Source: Cristatella mucedo (taxonomy: Eukaryota; Bryozoa; Phylactolaemata; Cristatellidae). From it: 64,000 nucleotides of DNA. The number at the start of each line of letters is the position of its first letter. Position 1 is the first letter of the stretch. The stretch covers positions 4,108,001 to 4,172,000 of the forward strand of contig WPIO01000010.1 in NCBI GenBank assembly GCA_009760855.2, given 5' to 3'. The notes beneath the pieces were generated by a model. It did no database searches, was not told the origin of the DNA, and was given only the letters and a program-made list of their open reading frames with translations. This document shows positions 49,501-55,346 of this stretch, one piece after another. The translations under genes were made by a program, and so were the position numbers.

Positions 49501-51811
49501 CAGCTACATAACATTGCTAAAATTCAGGCTTGTTTAGACAGGGATACCACATGTAAATTAGTCCATGCATTTGTGACATCCCATCTTGACTTCTGTAACT
49601 CACTGCTTGCTGGCCTACCGGCATGTGCAATCAGGTGCTTACAGCTGGTGCAGAATTCTGCAGCTAGGCTTGTCTGTCGTGAGCATCACAGTTGCCACAT
49701 GCACTGGCTCCCAGTCAACCAATGCACCGACTTCAAGGTTTGGTCACTCACTTTTAGGTCCCTTCATTATTTGGCTCTAGCCTACCTATCAGATCTACTC
49801 CCCCGCCAGGCTAAGGATCGTACCACCTGCTTTTCGGAATCTAACCGTTCAACTAAACCTCGTACAAACCTCAAATCCTTTGGAAACCGTGCCTTTAGTT
49901 CGTATGCTCCCAAAGCCTGAAACTCACTCTCGACCTTTGGCACATCTCCTGATTTGACCACATCTAAAAAGAAACTAAAAACGTTATCTATTTATGACAG
50001 CATTTAGTGGGTCCCTGCGAGTCGTCCTTTATGTGCTTATGCATGCTGACACAGTCGCATGCTGCCACTAACCACACTTGCATGCTGACCCTGTGCATGT
50101 CACCTCTAACCGCGTTATTTTCGTTTTTTATTGAACATGATACCATTAACCATTCGATCGTGCTTACTTTGCAGCAAATGTGATGCCTAAAAAGAGATTG
50201 AGTTCTCTAAGGGTGTTTATCAAATGTATTATTATTATTATTAGTATCAACTGTCAAGGCCAGGACACTAGTTTTAAACGATTACTAAAGCTGGGTGTAG
50301 TTGGGGTAAAAATCATACCTAACCAATGCCATAGGCATTAGAATGTAGAGGCTCCCAAGAGTGCTGCATTTATGGACAATGGAGCAATGAATCAAGAACA
50401 GACCGCCTGCGTGTGAAACTCTACAAGCAGCAGACCTCCTAGATAAGACCTGACCATCACATGGCACAACTTGGAGCCTGGCAGATAGGTACGATACCTC
50501 GAGCCAATGGCAGTGCCTCGTTGAGCAGACTGATCTCGTCGTTTTTAGTCTTTCCTCTGAGTGACAAGATGGCCTCAGCCACTGACGACCAGTCTGTCTC
50601 GAAGACCACTTTCTACTATTGCTATTACTGGAAATTTTGTCCACAGGGAGACGAATTCATGGCTAAACAGTGAGATAGTGAGTGCTTAGCCAGAATATCA
50701 ACATCTAGCACGGCTATTCTTACTATGAGTCGAATGACTGTAGATTTGACAGGCCTGGAAAAGTCTTTTCGGAATAAGGCGCTGAAAACTGAGCAATGGC
50801 AAGGCAAATATTTTCCCCCATCGAGCTAAGAAAAAGGATCGAATACGATCCGCAGGTGCTCAAACAACAGAAGAACTATACAAGGATTCATACGTATTTG
50901 TATATCAGAGAAACTTCATGGATATTTCAAGACGTAGGGAGTAGCAGGAAACAGCGGGAGAGGAAACGACGGTGAATAATACGGATAATAGAGACCGAGG
51001 AAAATTAATCGGGCTATAGTTGTGGCGGAGCAAGCTGGTGCTGGCCAGGTGAACAATAAGCAAGACTAGACGCGGAAAAATATACGCTAGTGGTACAACG
51101 CTCGCCATTCACCGATAAATGATAAAGGATCTACTACCAGGATCTACTTACTGCGGCACGTGCTTCTGGCAAAGCTCCTTCTAGCCTATCGCCGATATCG
51201 TCGTCGTCGTCACTTTCTACAATTCTCCGCCTTTTCTTTGAAGGCCCTTGCTTTAAGGGTGAGTCGTTATCACACTTGCCACGTCTTGCTGAAAGTGCTT
51301 CTCCCCTGTGCAATTGCATTAGGAACTCATGGCATCGTCATCCGGTACGCGCTCCGCGACCGCGACGACAGTGCTTCGCGACGGTGACAATAGCTAAGCA
51401 TAGACAGACTTACTCGGGTTTCGGCGATAGCTCGCGTGGCAGATCTTCTGAAGGTCCGGTATGGCCATTCGACTTCAAAGCGGTTTCTGGGCACTCGGCA
51501 GCGGATCTAACGGTTTCAAGCGCCGACAACCAAATGCATTAGCAATTACGCACTTTCATCAGTGCGCGCAGGAAAACTCAGAATACATACTCAGGGGTCC
51601 GTGGACGGTCAAAGGCGGCGGCTTTTGCTGCTTCTTTTCTCTGCGGGCCCGTAAAAAACGACCTGCAAACGGACGGACAGACGGAGGTCGCGCACCGGCG
51701 AAAGCCAGCAAACGTCCGAGAGCTCCCACCGAGCGGCGACGTACTTGCGCCGTGCTTGCGCTGCACGTCGCTGCTTCATTTCAGTACTCACGTAATGGAC
51801 CGCTGCGACAT
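9180..51811 (-). CDS. LIG1: DNA ligase I, complete gene span
   Basis: ATP-dependent DNA ligase that joins Okazaki fragments and seals repair nicks in the nucleus with PCNA. I assembled it from 22 exons with matching phases; a tentative 23rd would give about 907 residues (human about 919). Order: PIP box QRSITSFF at residues 3-10; acidic/basic disordered region with a bipartite-NLS-like [12 protein letters not shown]-binding domain containing RYHPVNDA and ACRHSEARY; adenylation domain with motif I KYDGER (nucleotidyl Lys near residue 557), [16 protein letters not shown] and EGLMVK; OB-fold with [19 protein letters not shown] and motif [10 protein letters not shown]; and C-terminus QVQNQQ ending EEEDYY. 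All catalytic motifs are intact. A C1q-family gene on the opposite strand lies inside its largest intron. The last intron uses a GC donor. Exon coordinates are given separately. One exon between 36765 and 46533 is unresolved. Confidence 0.96.
10192..10284 (-). CDS. LIG1: LIG1 coding exon 22, motif VI
   Basis: 93 bp, acceptor CATCCAG. Encodes [20 protein letters not shown] and ends SSVQ. The donor is GCAAGT, a GC-type 5' splice site with otherwise ideal consensus (CAG|GCAAGT). Confidence 0.97.
11116..11490. repeat. Foldback repeat, copy 1 (truncated left arm, inverted loop)
   Basis: An inner left arm (CTGATTTCGGTTGGATACAT, 11114 on), a ~50-bp loop, and a right arm (CAAAATGTATGCAACTGAAA) continue into a shared flank ending GTTGCTTCCGG near 11480. 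It matches the copy at 39363-39870 along the right arm and flank, but the loop is in the opposite orientation. No coding capacity. It lies in the intron between LIG1 exons 21 and 22. Confidence 0.8.
11666..11863 (-). CDS. LIG1: LIG1 coding exon 21
   Basis: 198 bp, acceptor ATTGTAG, donor GTGAGT, phase 0 both ends. Encodes [30 protein letters not shown] and [10 protein letters not shown], the OB-fold core. Confidence 0.97.
12472..12624 (-). CDS. LIG1: LIG1 coding exon 20, motif V and OB-fold start
   Basis: 153 bp, acceptor TTGTCCAG, donor GTCTGT (a weak +3 to +6 match). Encodes [19 protein letters not shown], then [11 protein letters not shown] and FQSICK. A (CA) repeat 70 bp long lies 69 bp upstream of its acceptor. 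Confidence 0.97.
12693..12762. repeat. (GT)35 microsatellite
   Basis: A pure GT run of 70 bp, read as CA repeats in the LIG1 transcript, in the intron between LIG1 exons 19 and 20. Confidence 0.98.
12913..12995 (-). CDS. LIG1: LIG1 coding exon 19, motif IV
   Basis: 83 bp, acceptor CTGTAG, donor GTGAGT. Encodes [19 protein letters not shown] and RSHNWLK. EGLMVK is nucleotidyltransferase motif IV. Confidence 0.97.
13106..13605 (+). mobile_element. LINE family B fragment, RT C-terminus and 3' end
   Basis: Decayed RT C-terminal coding ([13 protein letters not shown], then FGPPRALRS and [11 protein letters not shown]) followed by the family B 3' region (CTTTCTCTTTGTTGCGTGAG). It is plus oriented and sits inside the LIG1 intron between exons 18 and 19. 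Confidence 0.75.
14279..14495 (-). CDS. LIG1: LIG1 coding exon 18
   Basis: 217 bp, acceptor CTTCTGCAG, donor GTATGT. Encodes [20 protein letters not shown], then [15 protein letters not shown] and [12 protein letters not shown], part of the adenylation domain. Confidence 0.97.
14722..14900 (-). mobile_element. LINE family A 3' end fragment
   Basis: AAT repeats followed by AATCTCTTTCTAGACACTTT and ACATTTGCTG, the reversed family A tail, diverged from the other copies. Confidence 0.65.
15590..16250 (+). mobile_element. Degenerate reverse-transcriptase fragment
   Basis: Remnants of two RT landmarks: [12 protein letters not shown] near 15695 (the FDTxxHxxLL motif) and LYADDIRA near 15930 (the catalytic YADD box). 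Many stops. It appears to be a non-LTR element other than, or much older than, family A. Confidence 0.5.
16800..18000 (+). mobile_element. LINE family A endonuclease-region fragment
   Basis: Fragments of an apurinic endonuclease domain: a [14 protein letters not shown]-like stretch near 17300, [10 protein letters not shown] near 17395, and a DHxL-containing region near 17640 with [22 protein letters not shown] is also found reversed near 34300. Stops and frame changes indicate a dead copy. Confidence 0.65.
17924..18086 (-). mobile_element. tRNA-derived SINE (family S1)
   Basis: Reverse copy of the element at 396-568. The complement shows GAGCCGTGATGGCTCACTAG, a box B GGTTCGAATTC and the tail AAGAGGCTGTTGAATCAG. 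It is inserted into LINE A remnants. Confidence 0.75.
18110..18985 (+). mobile_element. LINE family A reverse-transcriptase fragment with AAT repeat
   Basis: RT remnants such as [13 protein letters not shown] near 18408 and an FYAND-type catalytic box near 18790, ending in an (AAT) run at 18942-18984. Interrupted by stops. Confidence 0.6.
19021..20230 (+). mobile_element. LINE family B, RT C-terminal half and 3' end
   Basis: The best family B copy in the window. It contains [18 protein letters not shown], the RT motif preceding the catalytic box, then [27 protein letters not shown] and the conserved C-terminal region, in shifting frames. The 3' part shares TTAAAGACCGTTGTCGACAG and TGCGAGATGAAGTCAGTTGG with the other B copies. 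Confidence 0.75.
20231..20530 (+). mobile_element. LINE family A RT fragment
   Basis: Encodes [12 protein letters not shown], then [16 protein letters not shown] and [13 protein letters not shown], equivalent to the [11 protein letters not shown]..KxxVMGKPS region of family A. 5' and 3' truncated. Confidence 0.7.
20946..21152 (-). CDS. LIG1: LIG1 coding exon 17
   Basis: 207 bp, acceptor CTTGTAG, donor GTACGC. Encodes [18 protein letters not shown], then [12 protein letters not shown] (motif III) and [12 protein letters not shown]. Phase 0 at both ends. Confidence 0.98.
21908..22023 (-). CDS. LIG1: LIG1 coding exon 16, motif I active site
   Basis: 116 bp, acceptor CTTGCAG, donor GTGAGA. Encodes [19 protein letters not shown] and the adenylation motif KYDGER with the lysine that receives AMP. 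The active-site motif is intact. Confidence 0.98.
22613..22815 (-). mobile_element. LINE family A 3' end
   Basis: Reads AATAATAATAACAACAATGC, then AGCGCCCTCAGAGAACTTAA and CTAGGCGCTTTACATTTGCT, the reversed family A stem and tail, and the shared CAGGGTCAGCATGCAAATG block. In the LIG1 intron between exons 15 and 16. Confidence 0.8.
22858..23010 (-). mobile_element. Probable SINE, diverged family
   Basis: Complement carries a box B-like GGTTTGAGTCC, a body related to S1 (CAATAAAGGATTGTC versus CGATAAAGAATCACC) and the same CCAACAGCCTC tail. The head differs, so it is probably a sister family. Confidence 0.55.
23365..23425. repeat. AT-rich low-complexity tract
   Basis: Runs of TTTA and TTA units with little other sequence. 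Confidence 0.8.
23500..23767 (-). mobile_element. Solo LTR
   Basis: 268 bp with 6-bp terminal inverted repeats (TGTTCT / AGAACA), LTR-like when read on the minus strand. It begins TGTTCTGTGC, has a TATA-like CCATATATG and a polyadenylation signal AATAAA followed by a T/G-containing end, and finishes AAGAACA. No internal retrovirus-like region is attached and no 5-bp target duplication is evident (GCTGC versus TGTTA). It lies 67 bp from the exon 15 donor of LIG1. Confidence 0.6.
23835..23920 (-). CDS. LIG1: LIG1 coding exon 15
   Basis: 86 bp, acceptor TTTTTTTAG, donor GTAAGG. Encodes [18 protein letters not shown] then VKCKLTP, equivalent to LDRIIPVLLEHGLERL..CKLSPG. A solo LTR ends 67 bp beyond the donor. 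Confidence 0.94.
24332..24419 (-). CDS. LIG1: LIG1 coding exon 14
   Basis: 88 bp, acceptor TTTGTCAG, donor GTAAGC, phase 1 in and 2 out. Encodes the less conserved [15 protein letters not shown] segment. The split last codon becomes Cys after splicing (TG|C), as in human QTFC. Confidence 0.93.
24630..24807 (-). CDS. LIG1: LIG1 coding exon 13
   Basis: 178 bp, acceptor CATTCTAG, donor GTGAGC. Encodes [20 protein letters not shown] and [19 protein letters not shown], the best-conserved block of the DNA-binding domain. Confidence 0.97.
25041..25142 (-). CDS. LIG1: LIG1 coding exon 12
   Basis: 102 bp, acceptor TTATGCAG, donor GTAAGC, phase 0 at both ends. Encodes [18 protein letters not shown] and then EIASLAGNA (LTASGVFSKFRDIA in human). 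Confidence 0.96.
26330..27535 (+). mobile_element. LINE family A copy with internal deletion
   Basis: Starts with an endonuclease piece ([13 protein letters not shown]), then jumps directly to the RT C-terminal open frame at 26544-27269 (241 codons: [73 protein letters not shown]). The 3' region and (ATT) tail follow. The RT core with the YADD box is missing, so the copy is dead despite the long open frame. It sits between LIG1 exons 11 and 12. Confidence 0.85.
27536..30185 (+). mobile_element. LINE family A copy, endonuclease to 3' end, decayed
   Basis: In order: endonuclease ([17 protein letters not shown] then GNYKIHFDD near 27600-27740; TLDQIFS-like near 27830), RT ([13 protein letters not shown]-like near 29060; [13 protein letters not shown] near 29145, with the catalytic YADD), the C-terminal region near 29560-29960, and the 3' stem GTGCCTAGAAAGAGATTCGG near 30140. 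Many stops. It begins immediately after the ATT tail of the preceding copy. Confidence 0.8.
30259..30323 (-). CDS. LIG1: LIG1 coding exon 11
   Basis: 65 bp, acceptor CTTGCAG, donor GTAAGT. Encodes [17 protein letters not shown] followed by LVAE, matching the SVRAEAAEKGDVGLVAE block. Confidence 0.96.
30443..30615 (-). CDS. LIG1: LIG1 coding exon 10
   Basis: 173 bp, acceptor GCTTTCAG, donor GTACGG. Encodes [33 protein letters not shown] and [18 protein letters not shown], a highly conserved part of the DNA-binding domain. Confidence 0.97.
31110..31370 (-). mobile_element. LINE family A 3' end
   Basis: AAT repeats, the stem AGAGAACTTAATCTCTTTCT and the shared block ending CACGTGGAGCCACCAAATGC. 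It abuts LIG1 exon 9. Confidence 0.8.
31377..31433 (-). CDS. LIG1: LIG1 coding exon 9
   Basis: 57 bp encoding [18 protein letters not shown], the VPYLAxARTFEKIE helix of the ligase DNA-binding domain. Acceptor TTTTTTAG, donor GTAGGT, phases 2 and 2. A family A LINE tail (31110-31370) ends within about 10 bp of the donor. Confidence 0.93.
31719..31748. repeat. Perfect 30-bp palindrome
   Basis: GACTTTTGTAAGGC, a GG spacer, then the exact complement GCCTTACAAAAGTC. Arms are 14 bp with no mismatch. Function unknown. Confidence 0.9.
32800..32920 (-). mobile_element. Small LINE RT fragment
   Basis: Minus strand encodes [20 protein letters not shown], equivalent to the [15 protein letters not shown] region of family A. 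Only this piece is recognisable. Confidence 0.6.
33555..33700 (-). mobile_element. Probable SINE, diverged
   Basis: The complement shows a box B-like GGTTCGAGTCT following a tRNA-like head (TCTTAGCCCAAGAGGTAAGG). The body differs from S1. Confidence 0.5.
33852..33881. repeat. Perfect 13-bp inverted repeat with 4-nt loop
   Basis: GGTAACTTAGCAG, loop TGCT, CTGCTAAGTTACC. A degenerate second copy of the arm sequence (AGCAGTGCTCTGCTCTGTTAC) lies directly upstream. Confidence 0.85.
33960..34690 (-). mobile_element. LINE fragment, endonuclease/RT linker
   Basis: Minus-strand frames include [18 protein letters not shown]-like and [20 protein letters not shown], the (P)WFTxDLKxAK.. linker between endonuclease and RT in CR1/L2-type LINEs. 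Confidence 0.65.
34715..36115 (-). mobile_element. LINE family A copy, 5'-truncated, RT nearly intact
   Basis: The best-preserved A copy. The frame at 36288-35683 carries [20 protein letters not shown], then [23 protein letters not shown] and the catalytic [10 protein letters not shown]. The frame at 35701-34973 (242 codons) carries the C-terminal region WMAANF-equivalent through [17 protein letters not shown]. The two frames are out of register by a small deletion at the WMAAN position. The 3' stem and AAT tail end near 34720. It is 5' truncated inside the RT and therefore not autonomous. Confidence 0.88.
36609..36764 (-). CDS. LIG1: LIG1 coding exon 8, start of DNA-binding domain
   Basis: 156 bp, acceptor TTGGCTGTAG and donor GTGAGC, phases 2 and 2. 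Encodes [14 protein letters not shown] and then [18 protein letters not shown], equivalent to the YNP..NYHPVEDACW block at the start of the LIG1 DNA-binding domain. Confidence 0.93.
38751..38824. repeat. (AC)n microsatellite
   Basis: A pure AC run of about 74 bp, ending in ACGCACGCACAC, in the large LIG1 intron. Confidence 0.97.
39363..39870. repeat. Foldback repeat, copy 2 (long inverted arms)
   Basis: The left arm (39363-39527) and right arm (39574-39740) are reverse complements over about 160 bp with moderate divergence. For example, AGGTTTGTGCCTTGTA pairs with ACAAGGCACAAACCT, and CGGCCAATAATG pairs with CAGTATTGGCCG. The loop is about 47 bp. The 3' flank to 39870 is shared with copy 1. 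This fits a foldback or MITE-type element. No transposase was seen. Confidence 0.8.
40136..40406 (+). CDS. C1q-family exon 1: signal peptide and collagen start
   Basis: ATG at 40136, [19 protein letters not shown]. Ends GGKGEK plus one base. The chosen donor is GCAAGT (AAAAAG|GCAAGT), because it continues Gly-X-Y triplets without a break into exon 2 (GGK GEK GDM GEP). A GT donor 15 bp upstream (G|GTAAAG at 40391/40392) keeps the same phase and would drop five residues. Confidence 0.85.
40136..44169 (+). CDS. Secreted collagen/C1q-domain protein, complete gene span
   Basis: Four exons (40136-40406, 43400-43610, 43744-43896, 44037-44169) join in phase to 255 residues. A signal peptide (residues 1-25, hydrophobic [15 protein letters not shown]) is followed by a short Cys-bearing stretch ([13 protein letters not shown]). 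Next comes a perfect collagen run of about eight Gly-X-Y triplets ([16 protein letters not shown]) and then a C1q domain: [62 protein letters not shown] and FSGFLLYEH with stop. Such proteins form trimers outside the cell and often act as lectin-like pattern-recognition or signalling factors. The substrate is unknown. The gene lies on the opposite strand inside the LIG1 intron between exons 6/7 and 8. It is short for a C1q/TNF-related protein but complete. Confidence 0.9.
40497..40606. repeat. (CT)n microsatellite
   Basis: About 110 bp of CT repeat with one interruption (CCTTT at 40581-40585), in the first intron of the C1q-family gene, 90 bp after its donor. Confidence 0.97.
41700..42180 (+). 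mobile_element. LINE family B fragment
   Basis: Decayed RT C-terminus ([31 protein letters not shown]) and the family B 3' region ending TGGAGTTACAGAC. In the C1q-gene intron 1, which is also LIG1 intron. Confidence 0.75.
42284..42449 (-). mobile_element. tRNA-derived SINE (family S1)
   Basis: Third S1 copy: complement has GAGCCGTGAGGGCTCACTAG, a decayed box B (GGCTTTGAATCC) and the AAGAGGCTGTTAAATCAT tail. Confidence 0.75.
42480..42585 (+). mobile_element. LINE 3' end (family A relative)
   Basis: TTCCTTTACAGCATATGTTA, then AGAGATTAAGTTCTCTGAGG and GAGCTATACAAATG, with an ATTATTA tail. The same variant tail occurs at 30115-30180 and 58320-58410. Confidence 0.7.
43400..43610 (+). CDS. C1q-family exon 2: collagen and C1q start
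   Basis: Acceptor ATTGGCAG, donor GTAGTG, phase 1 in and 2 out. Encodes [19 protein letters not shown], a basic linker and the first C1q strands ([14 protein letters not shown] and [11 protein letters not shown]). Confidence 0.92.
43744..43896 (+). CDS. C1q-family exon 3
   Basis: Acceptor CTGCCACAG, donor GTAAGA, phase 2 in and 2 out. Encodes [20 protein letters not shown], the F.a..nGtY.F hallmark, and [16 protein letters not shown]. Confidence 0.93.
44037..44169 (+). CDS. C1q-family exon 4 and stop
   Basis: Acceptor CCGTCCAG. Encodes [20 protein letters not shown], then [10 protein letters not shown] and TAG at 44167-44169. The LxxGDxVwv...FsGfLl pattern is the C-terminal signature of C1q domains. 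Confidence 0.94.
46042..46129 (-). CDS. LIG1: Tentative LIG1 exon 7
   Basis: A candidate bridging exon: acceptor GGTTCTAG, then CC TTT TTT and 28 codons ([12 protein letters not shown], later LTLKKEIEL), with two bases AG before the donor GTAATA. Phases (1 in, 2 out) are exactly those needed between exons 6 and 8. An FF motif is expected here because vertebrate LIG1 has SSFF nearby. The hydrophobic middle is unlike the family, and other stretches satisfy the same phases, so this is a hypothesis only. Confidence 0.25.
46534..46671 (-). CDS. LIG1: LIG1 coding exon 6
   Basis: 138 bp, acceptor GTTGCAG and donor GTGAGC, phase 1 in and 1 out. Encodes a Lys/Ala/Glu-rich segment ([15 protein letters not shown], then [13 protein letters not shown]), typical of the disordered region before the ligase DNA-binding domain. 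Confidence 0.78.
46921..47026 (-). CDS. LIG1: LIG1 coding exon 5
   Basis: 106 bp, acceptor CATTTCAG and donor GTGAGT, phase 0 in and 1 out. Encodes a Ser/Pro/Asn-rich linker ([15 protein letters not shown], then [11 protein letters not shown]). Accepted because phases fit both exon 4 and exon 6. Confidence 0.75.
47920..48720 (-). mobile_element. LINE fragment, RT C-terminus (family B-like)
   Basis: Minus strand encodes [12 protein letters not shown] then [12 protein letters not shown] near 48560-48470, and further on [16 protein letters not shown] near 48110. Decayed by stops. Lies between LIG1 exons 4 and 5. Confidence 0.7.
49350..50245 (+). mobile_element. LINE family A copy, 3' half
   Basis: RT C-terminal region ([19 protein letters not shown]-like, [46 protein letters not shown]) followed by the family 3' region and (ATT) tail. 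Compared with other copies it lacks about ten residues before HWLPV. Between LIG1 exons 4 and 5. Confidence 0.8.
51152..51305 (-). CDS. LIG1: LIG1 coding exon 4, basic/acidic N-terminal region
   Basis: 154 bp from acceptor GCACAG to donor GTAAGT. Encodes a basic cluster PSKKRRRIV followed by [12 protein letters not shown], the kind of NLS plus acidic patch seen in LIG1 N-termini. An alternative acceptor (CTTTCAG, 51288 side) gives the wrong phase and is rejected. Confidence 0.82.
51414..51506 (-). CDS. LIG1: LIG1 coding exon 3
   Basis: 93 bp between an acceptor CCGTTAG and a GTAAGT donor, phases 2 and 2. Encodes a linker rich in Ser, Pro and Glu ([19 protein letters not shown]). Low complexity limits homology here. 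The support is the exact phase match to both neighbours. Confidence 0.75.
51591..51662 (-). CDS. LIG1: LIG1 coding exon 2
   Basis: Starts after TTTGCAG with G completing the Thr of QRSIT. It continues [16 protein letters not shown] and ends with two bases before GTATGT. 72 bp, phase 2 in and 2 out. It supplies the FF of the PIP box. Confidence 0.87.
51792..51811 (-). CDS. LIG1: LIG1 coding exon 1 (start codon, PIP box first half)
   Basis: Twenty coding bases, ATG at 51811, encoding MSQRSI plus two bases, then the donor GTGAGT. Joined to exon 2 it yields QRSITSFF, a canonical PCNA-interacting box (Q-x-x-I-x-x-F-F) at the extreme N-terminus, as in LIG1 of other animals. This start is chosen because the box sits at the same place as in the family. 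Confidence 0.88.
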
Positions 51812-54624
51812 CTGCGGACGCGAGAAAAACTACCGCGCACGACGCAGGCGTAGCTAAGGTGCACGCATAAGCTCGCTTCCCGCCAAAACAATGTCAAGGT
51901 TACATTTGCCTCAGTGGGGCGTGTCCAGACTGACCCAGGGAAGCGACCGAAGGTACCGTTAGTCGGTACGGAGGTACATAACTAAAACATTGCCGCTAAC
52001 TGCGATTCTCGTAACGGCTCGTATATGGATATAGTACAGCATCCTTGGAGAAAAATCCGGAGAGCTAATTTTCGAATCAACTTGATCCTAGAGTAGAGAG
52101 GCACATGGATTTCATGAGCTTCAATCGGCAGTAATGTCAGCATGCGACTGCGCTCCGGTCCCCATCGTTGATCAGCCGTCTGACTTGCTCTGAAGCCACG
52201 CCTGCATGTCATAGGATCTCCACAGAAATTGTGGACATCAGCATTGAATCTTGAGACGGCCGATCAGCTTGGAGGCTCTACATTTTTCATTGCTCAAAAA
52301 ATTAATTGAGAGCCGAGTGCATTGTAACCAACCAGTTCAGACTATCAAAACGAGTTCCGCTCGCCACCTTACAGTACAGACGTGGGGAAAATGCTGCTTG
52401 CACCGCAAGCCTGAGTAGCCTTAGTTGTGCACCATTTCGTAGATCCGCCCAAAACCTGCCCAGCTATTCGAAAACCGACTTCTTACCGTCAAACCTTAAA
52501 CTTAGGGCAAATGAAGTGGCAATAGAAGCAATCCGCACGGTTTTTCGCTTAGACATTCAGAATTCTGGTGCTCTTGACTGTCGCTCGCTGTGGACCGGTG
52601 TATCTAAAAGCCCTAGCTAGAGCTGTTATTTTATATTTTAGCAGCGAGTTCGCTGGAAGTTTGAAGAGCCAGTAATATGCTAGGGCCTTCTGGTCAATCT
52701 ACGTGTTTCCAGTCCATCAGATTACTGCTGCTCGTTCGACCACTTCTCTGAGCTGCTGCCTCCTTGGTGCGGCCATCACTTCCATATCGCAACAGAGAGC
52801 GCGCATTAGATCAAGCTCTAGAGATAAATCTGTTATTCGGCGTTTTCGCTAGAAAAACACTAGAATGGAGCGTATCTCTTAGCATCGAATCAGCTAAAAT
52901 AACAACATTTTACGAGACCGTCAGCCTGCTTATGATTGGTAGCGAGATGGCTCCCTCATGATAGGTACTTTCAGCCCTAGGTTTCCCTCATAATCTATAG
53001 ACTTTCTCACATTCTAAGGTTTTTAGGACCGTCTCAAGCCAGGTGTAGCCGTAGCTCAATGTCAATTGTAGGCCTGGGAAATATCTTCTGATGCTTGGTA
53101 AGTTATGCCATCGACATGGAATAGGGAAGCCACAGGCTCACCTCATACGATCTGAGCGCACTAAGCTTCCGTTCCCGCGAGAGCATTAGCACCAATGCGA
53201 CTTAATGGATGATCTCCGGATTTAGGCCATCTACCAAATATTCCCTCTGCGTCTTTCTGCAAGCAGTTGAAGCTTTATCAAGTGATAATATCCGGGGCAC
53301 CCCATATCTTACAAGTGCCCTTATTGGAAACCAGCGGCAGTGGCATAGAACAAATAAGTACGAGACGGCCGTGCTTGTTTAGAGCAGGGAGTAGTTAAAA
53401 ATCTTTTTCTTCAGTTTTGTCGACCCACTACTTAAAGAATCAAGAGCAACAAGAGTGGCAAAATGCTGTATTTGCCAAGGACGTCTCGGAGTCACTTTAA
53501 AATTTTTTAGGAATTTACTTCGCTGTCTCATTGGGGAGACTAGTTGGAAGACGATACGACCTAAAGCAATTAAGGTAGAATGAAGGACTCAATAATGCCC
53601 ATTAAAGACATCCACCAGGAAGGTGGTGCTCGACAACTCATCCATGAAAGAGTGTTTACGACCTCCTAATTCTGAATAAAATGTCCACTCTAAAGATATG
53701 TTGGCGCCTCATTGTAGAGGCTCCTATTTCGGGGAGCGGTAAGTCGAAGTCTGCAAGTCTACATACAATCTTTGCAGTCGACGCTTGGGGCTTTTTGGGC
53801 TATCATTTGCCCTCCAAACTTACACAATCGGAGCAGACTCCAGTATGAGTATCTAAAATCGCCACGTATATGCTTGCTTTGAATGAAGCTAAAAAAGTTT
53901 GTCTCATTCTGCATAAACTTTTCTCAAGTTTAATTTTGCCGGCGTGATATGTGTCTTTTATATTGACTCGAACGTAAATGCATCGTAGTTATCCCTACAC
54001 GGTGAGGCCGATGGCATGATTGGTCAGCGTTCGAGAAGTAGCAAAACGTTCTCGTGGAGACTGGCCGCAGGAGCAGGAGATCGCCCGAATGACGTTCTCA
54101 TAATACTTACGGATGCAAGCCCGCCCTTGACCTGCCATATTTATGAGAGTACACAGTATTTACGCACACCTAGGGGTCTAGTGGTGACCATGAAATAAAC
54201 CCCCACAAACAGTATTTCTAGCTTTTCAAATACATTACTGATCCCAGGCTGCTCAATGGATTATGGCACGTGGTATTCTGCTGGTATGTTCCACGGTTAA
54301 GTAACCCATTTAGTGAAATCGCAAGAATCTGATTTCGCTTGGACATTTGCCAATATTTATCATTGCGTGTACATCCGCTTACCGGAATCAATGCCCCCGA
54401 ACCCAGCGTTTTTTTTATTAACTTGAAATTGAATTTTTATGCGAGTTACAGGCTCATGAAACACGGTACGCTCTAAAAAGGCACGATCAATAACCAGTAC
54501 CTTTGGGCACAATCGGTGGTCCTGTCTTATGGAAGGCATTGGAAATAAACCGATACATTTCCTCTCAAAAGTACATTTCATCCACCGGAATCTGAGTAGA
54601 ATTGGGATCTTACAAATAAATTAT

Positions 54625-54667
<43 letters not shown>

Positions 54668-55346
54668 TATGCGTTTCCACTGTCTGCTTGATGACGGGAA
54701 TGGTGTAAAGCCGGTGGGTAATCACCTAAGACCCATCTTTCGTTTTGCTCTCTTTTGCTTATTTAGATCCTCTCTAAATTCTGTTTTCCAAATCTGAAAA
54801 ACTCCCGATTTTTTCCGAACATCTTTACAGATCGTACTCGTGTCTGCAATGCAGATACTGCGCAAGGTGAGACATTTTGACTGTAGGCGCGGAGCAGTGA
54901 TTGGAGCCAAAATTTAAATCCAGCAATTCTGAAAATGATTATTAGTGGGATTAAATTCAGACGAATGTATGCTGACGAAATGAATAAGTTCCGCTGCTAG
55001 AAACCAGCACTATAGTAAGATGGTCCACAAAGACGTGGTGGCCGAATGGTCTCACCGAGTCCCACTTAACAGACCTGCTTATAATTCATTCCAGAATCAT
55101 TGGAATTCATTGCACAGGCTAAAAGTGATCGAAACCTATTAAACATGAGCACTTTTCGCCGTTTTGTATGGGAGATTGGTCAACAGGGCGAATTATCCTA
55201 TTAAAGTGTCGGTAGAGAAAGGGTACGAAGCGGCAGCAGTCAACCGGAAGTTCTGTTGACCGGAAATGAAGCGCACGCACTAGGACTGGCATCCTTTTCC
55301 GGTGTTTTGTTTCAGCCGTCGCCGGCGGTGTCTGTAGAGGCTTTCC
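51812..55346. other. Head-to-head intergenic region between LIG1 and MIB1
   Basis: About 3.5 kb separates the divergent LIG1 and MIB1 start codons, so both promoters should lie here. GC-rich sequence directly abuts LIG1 exon 1. The middle (52-54 kb) contains no family A or B LINE, no SINE and no long open frame that I recognise. An AT repeat lies at 54626-54665. Confidence 0.5.
54626..54665. repeat. (TA)n microsatellite
   Basis: About 40 bp of alternating TA with imperfect start (TTATATAAATTATATA). Confidence 0.95.

Noticed and set aside
51152-51293. Alternative LIG1 exon 4 acceptor at CTTTCAG
   Set aside because: It leaves the wrong phase for joining exon 3. The acceptor at 51306 fits.
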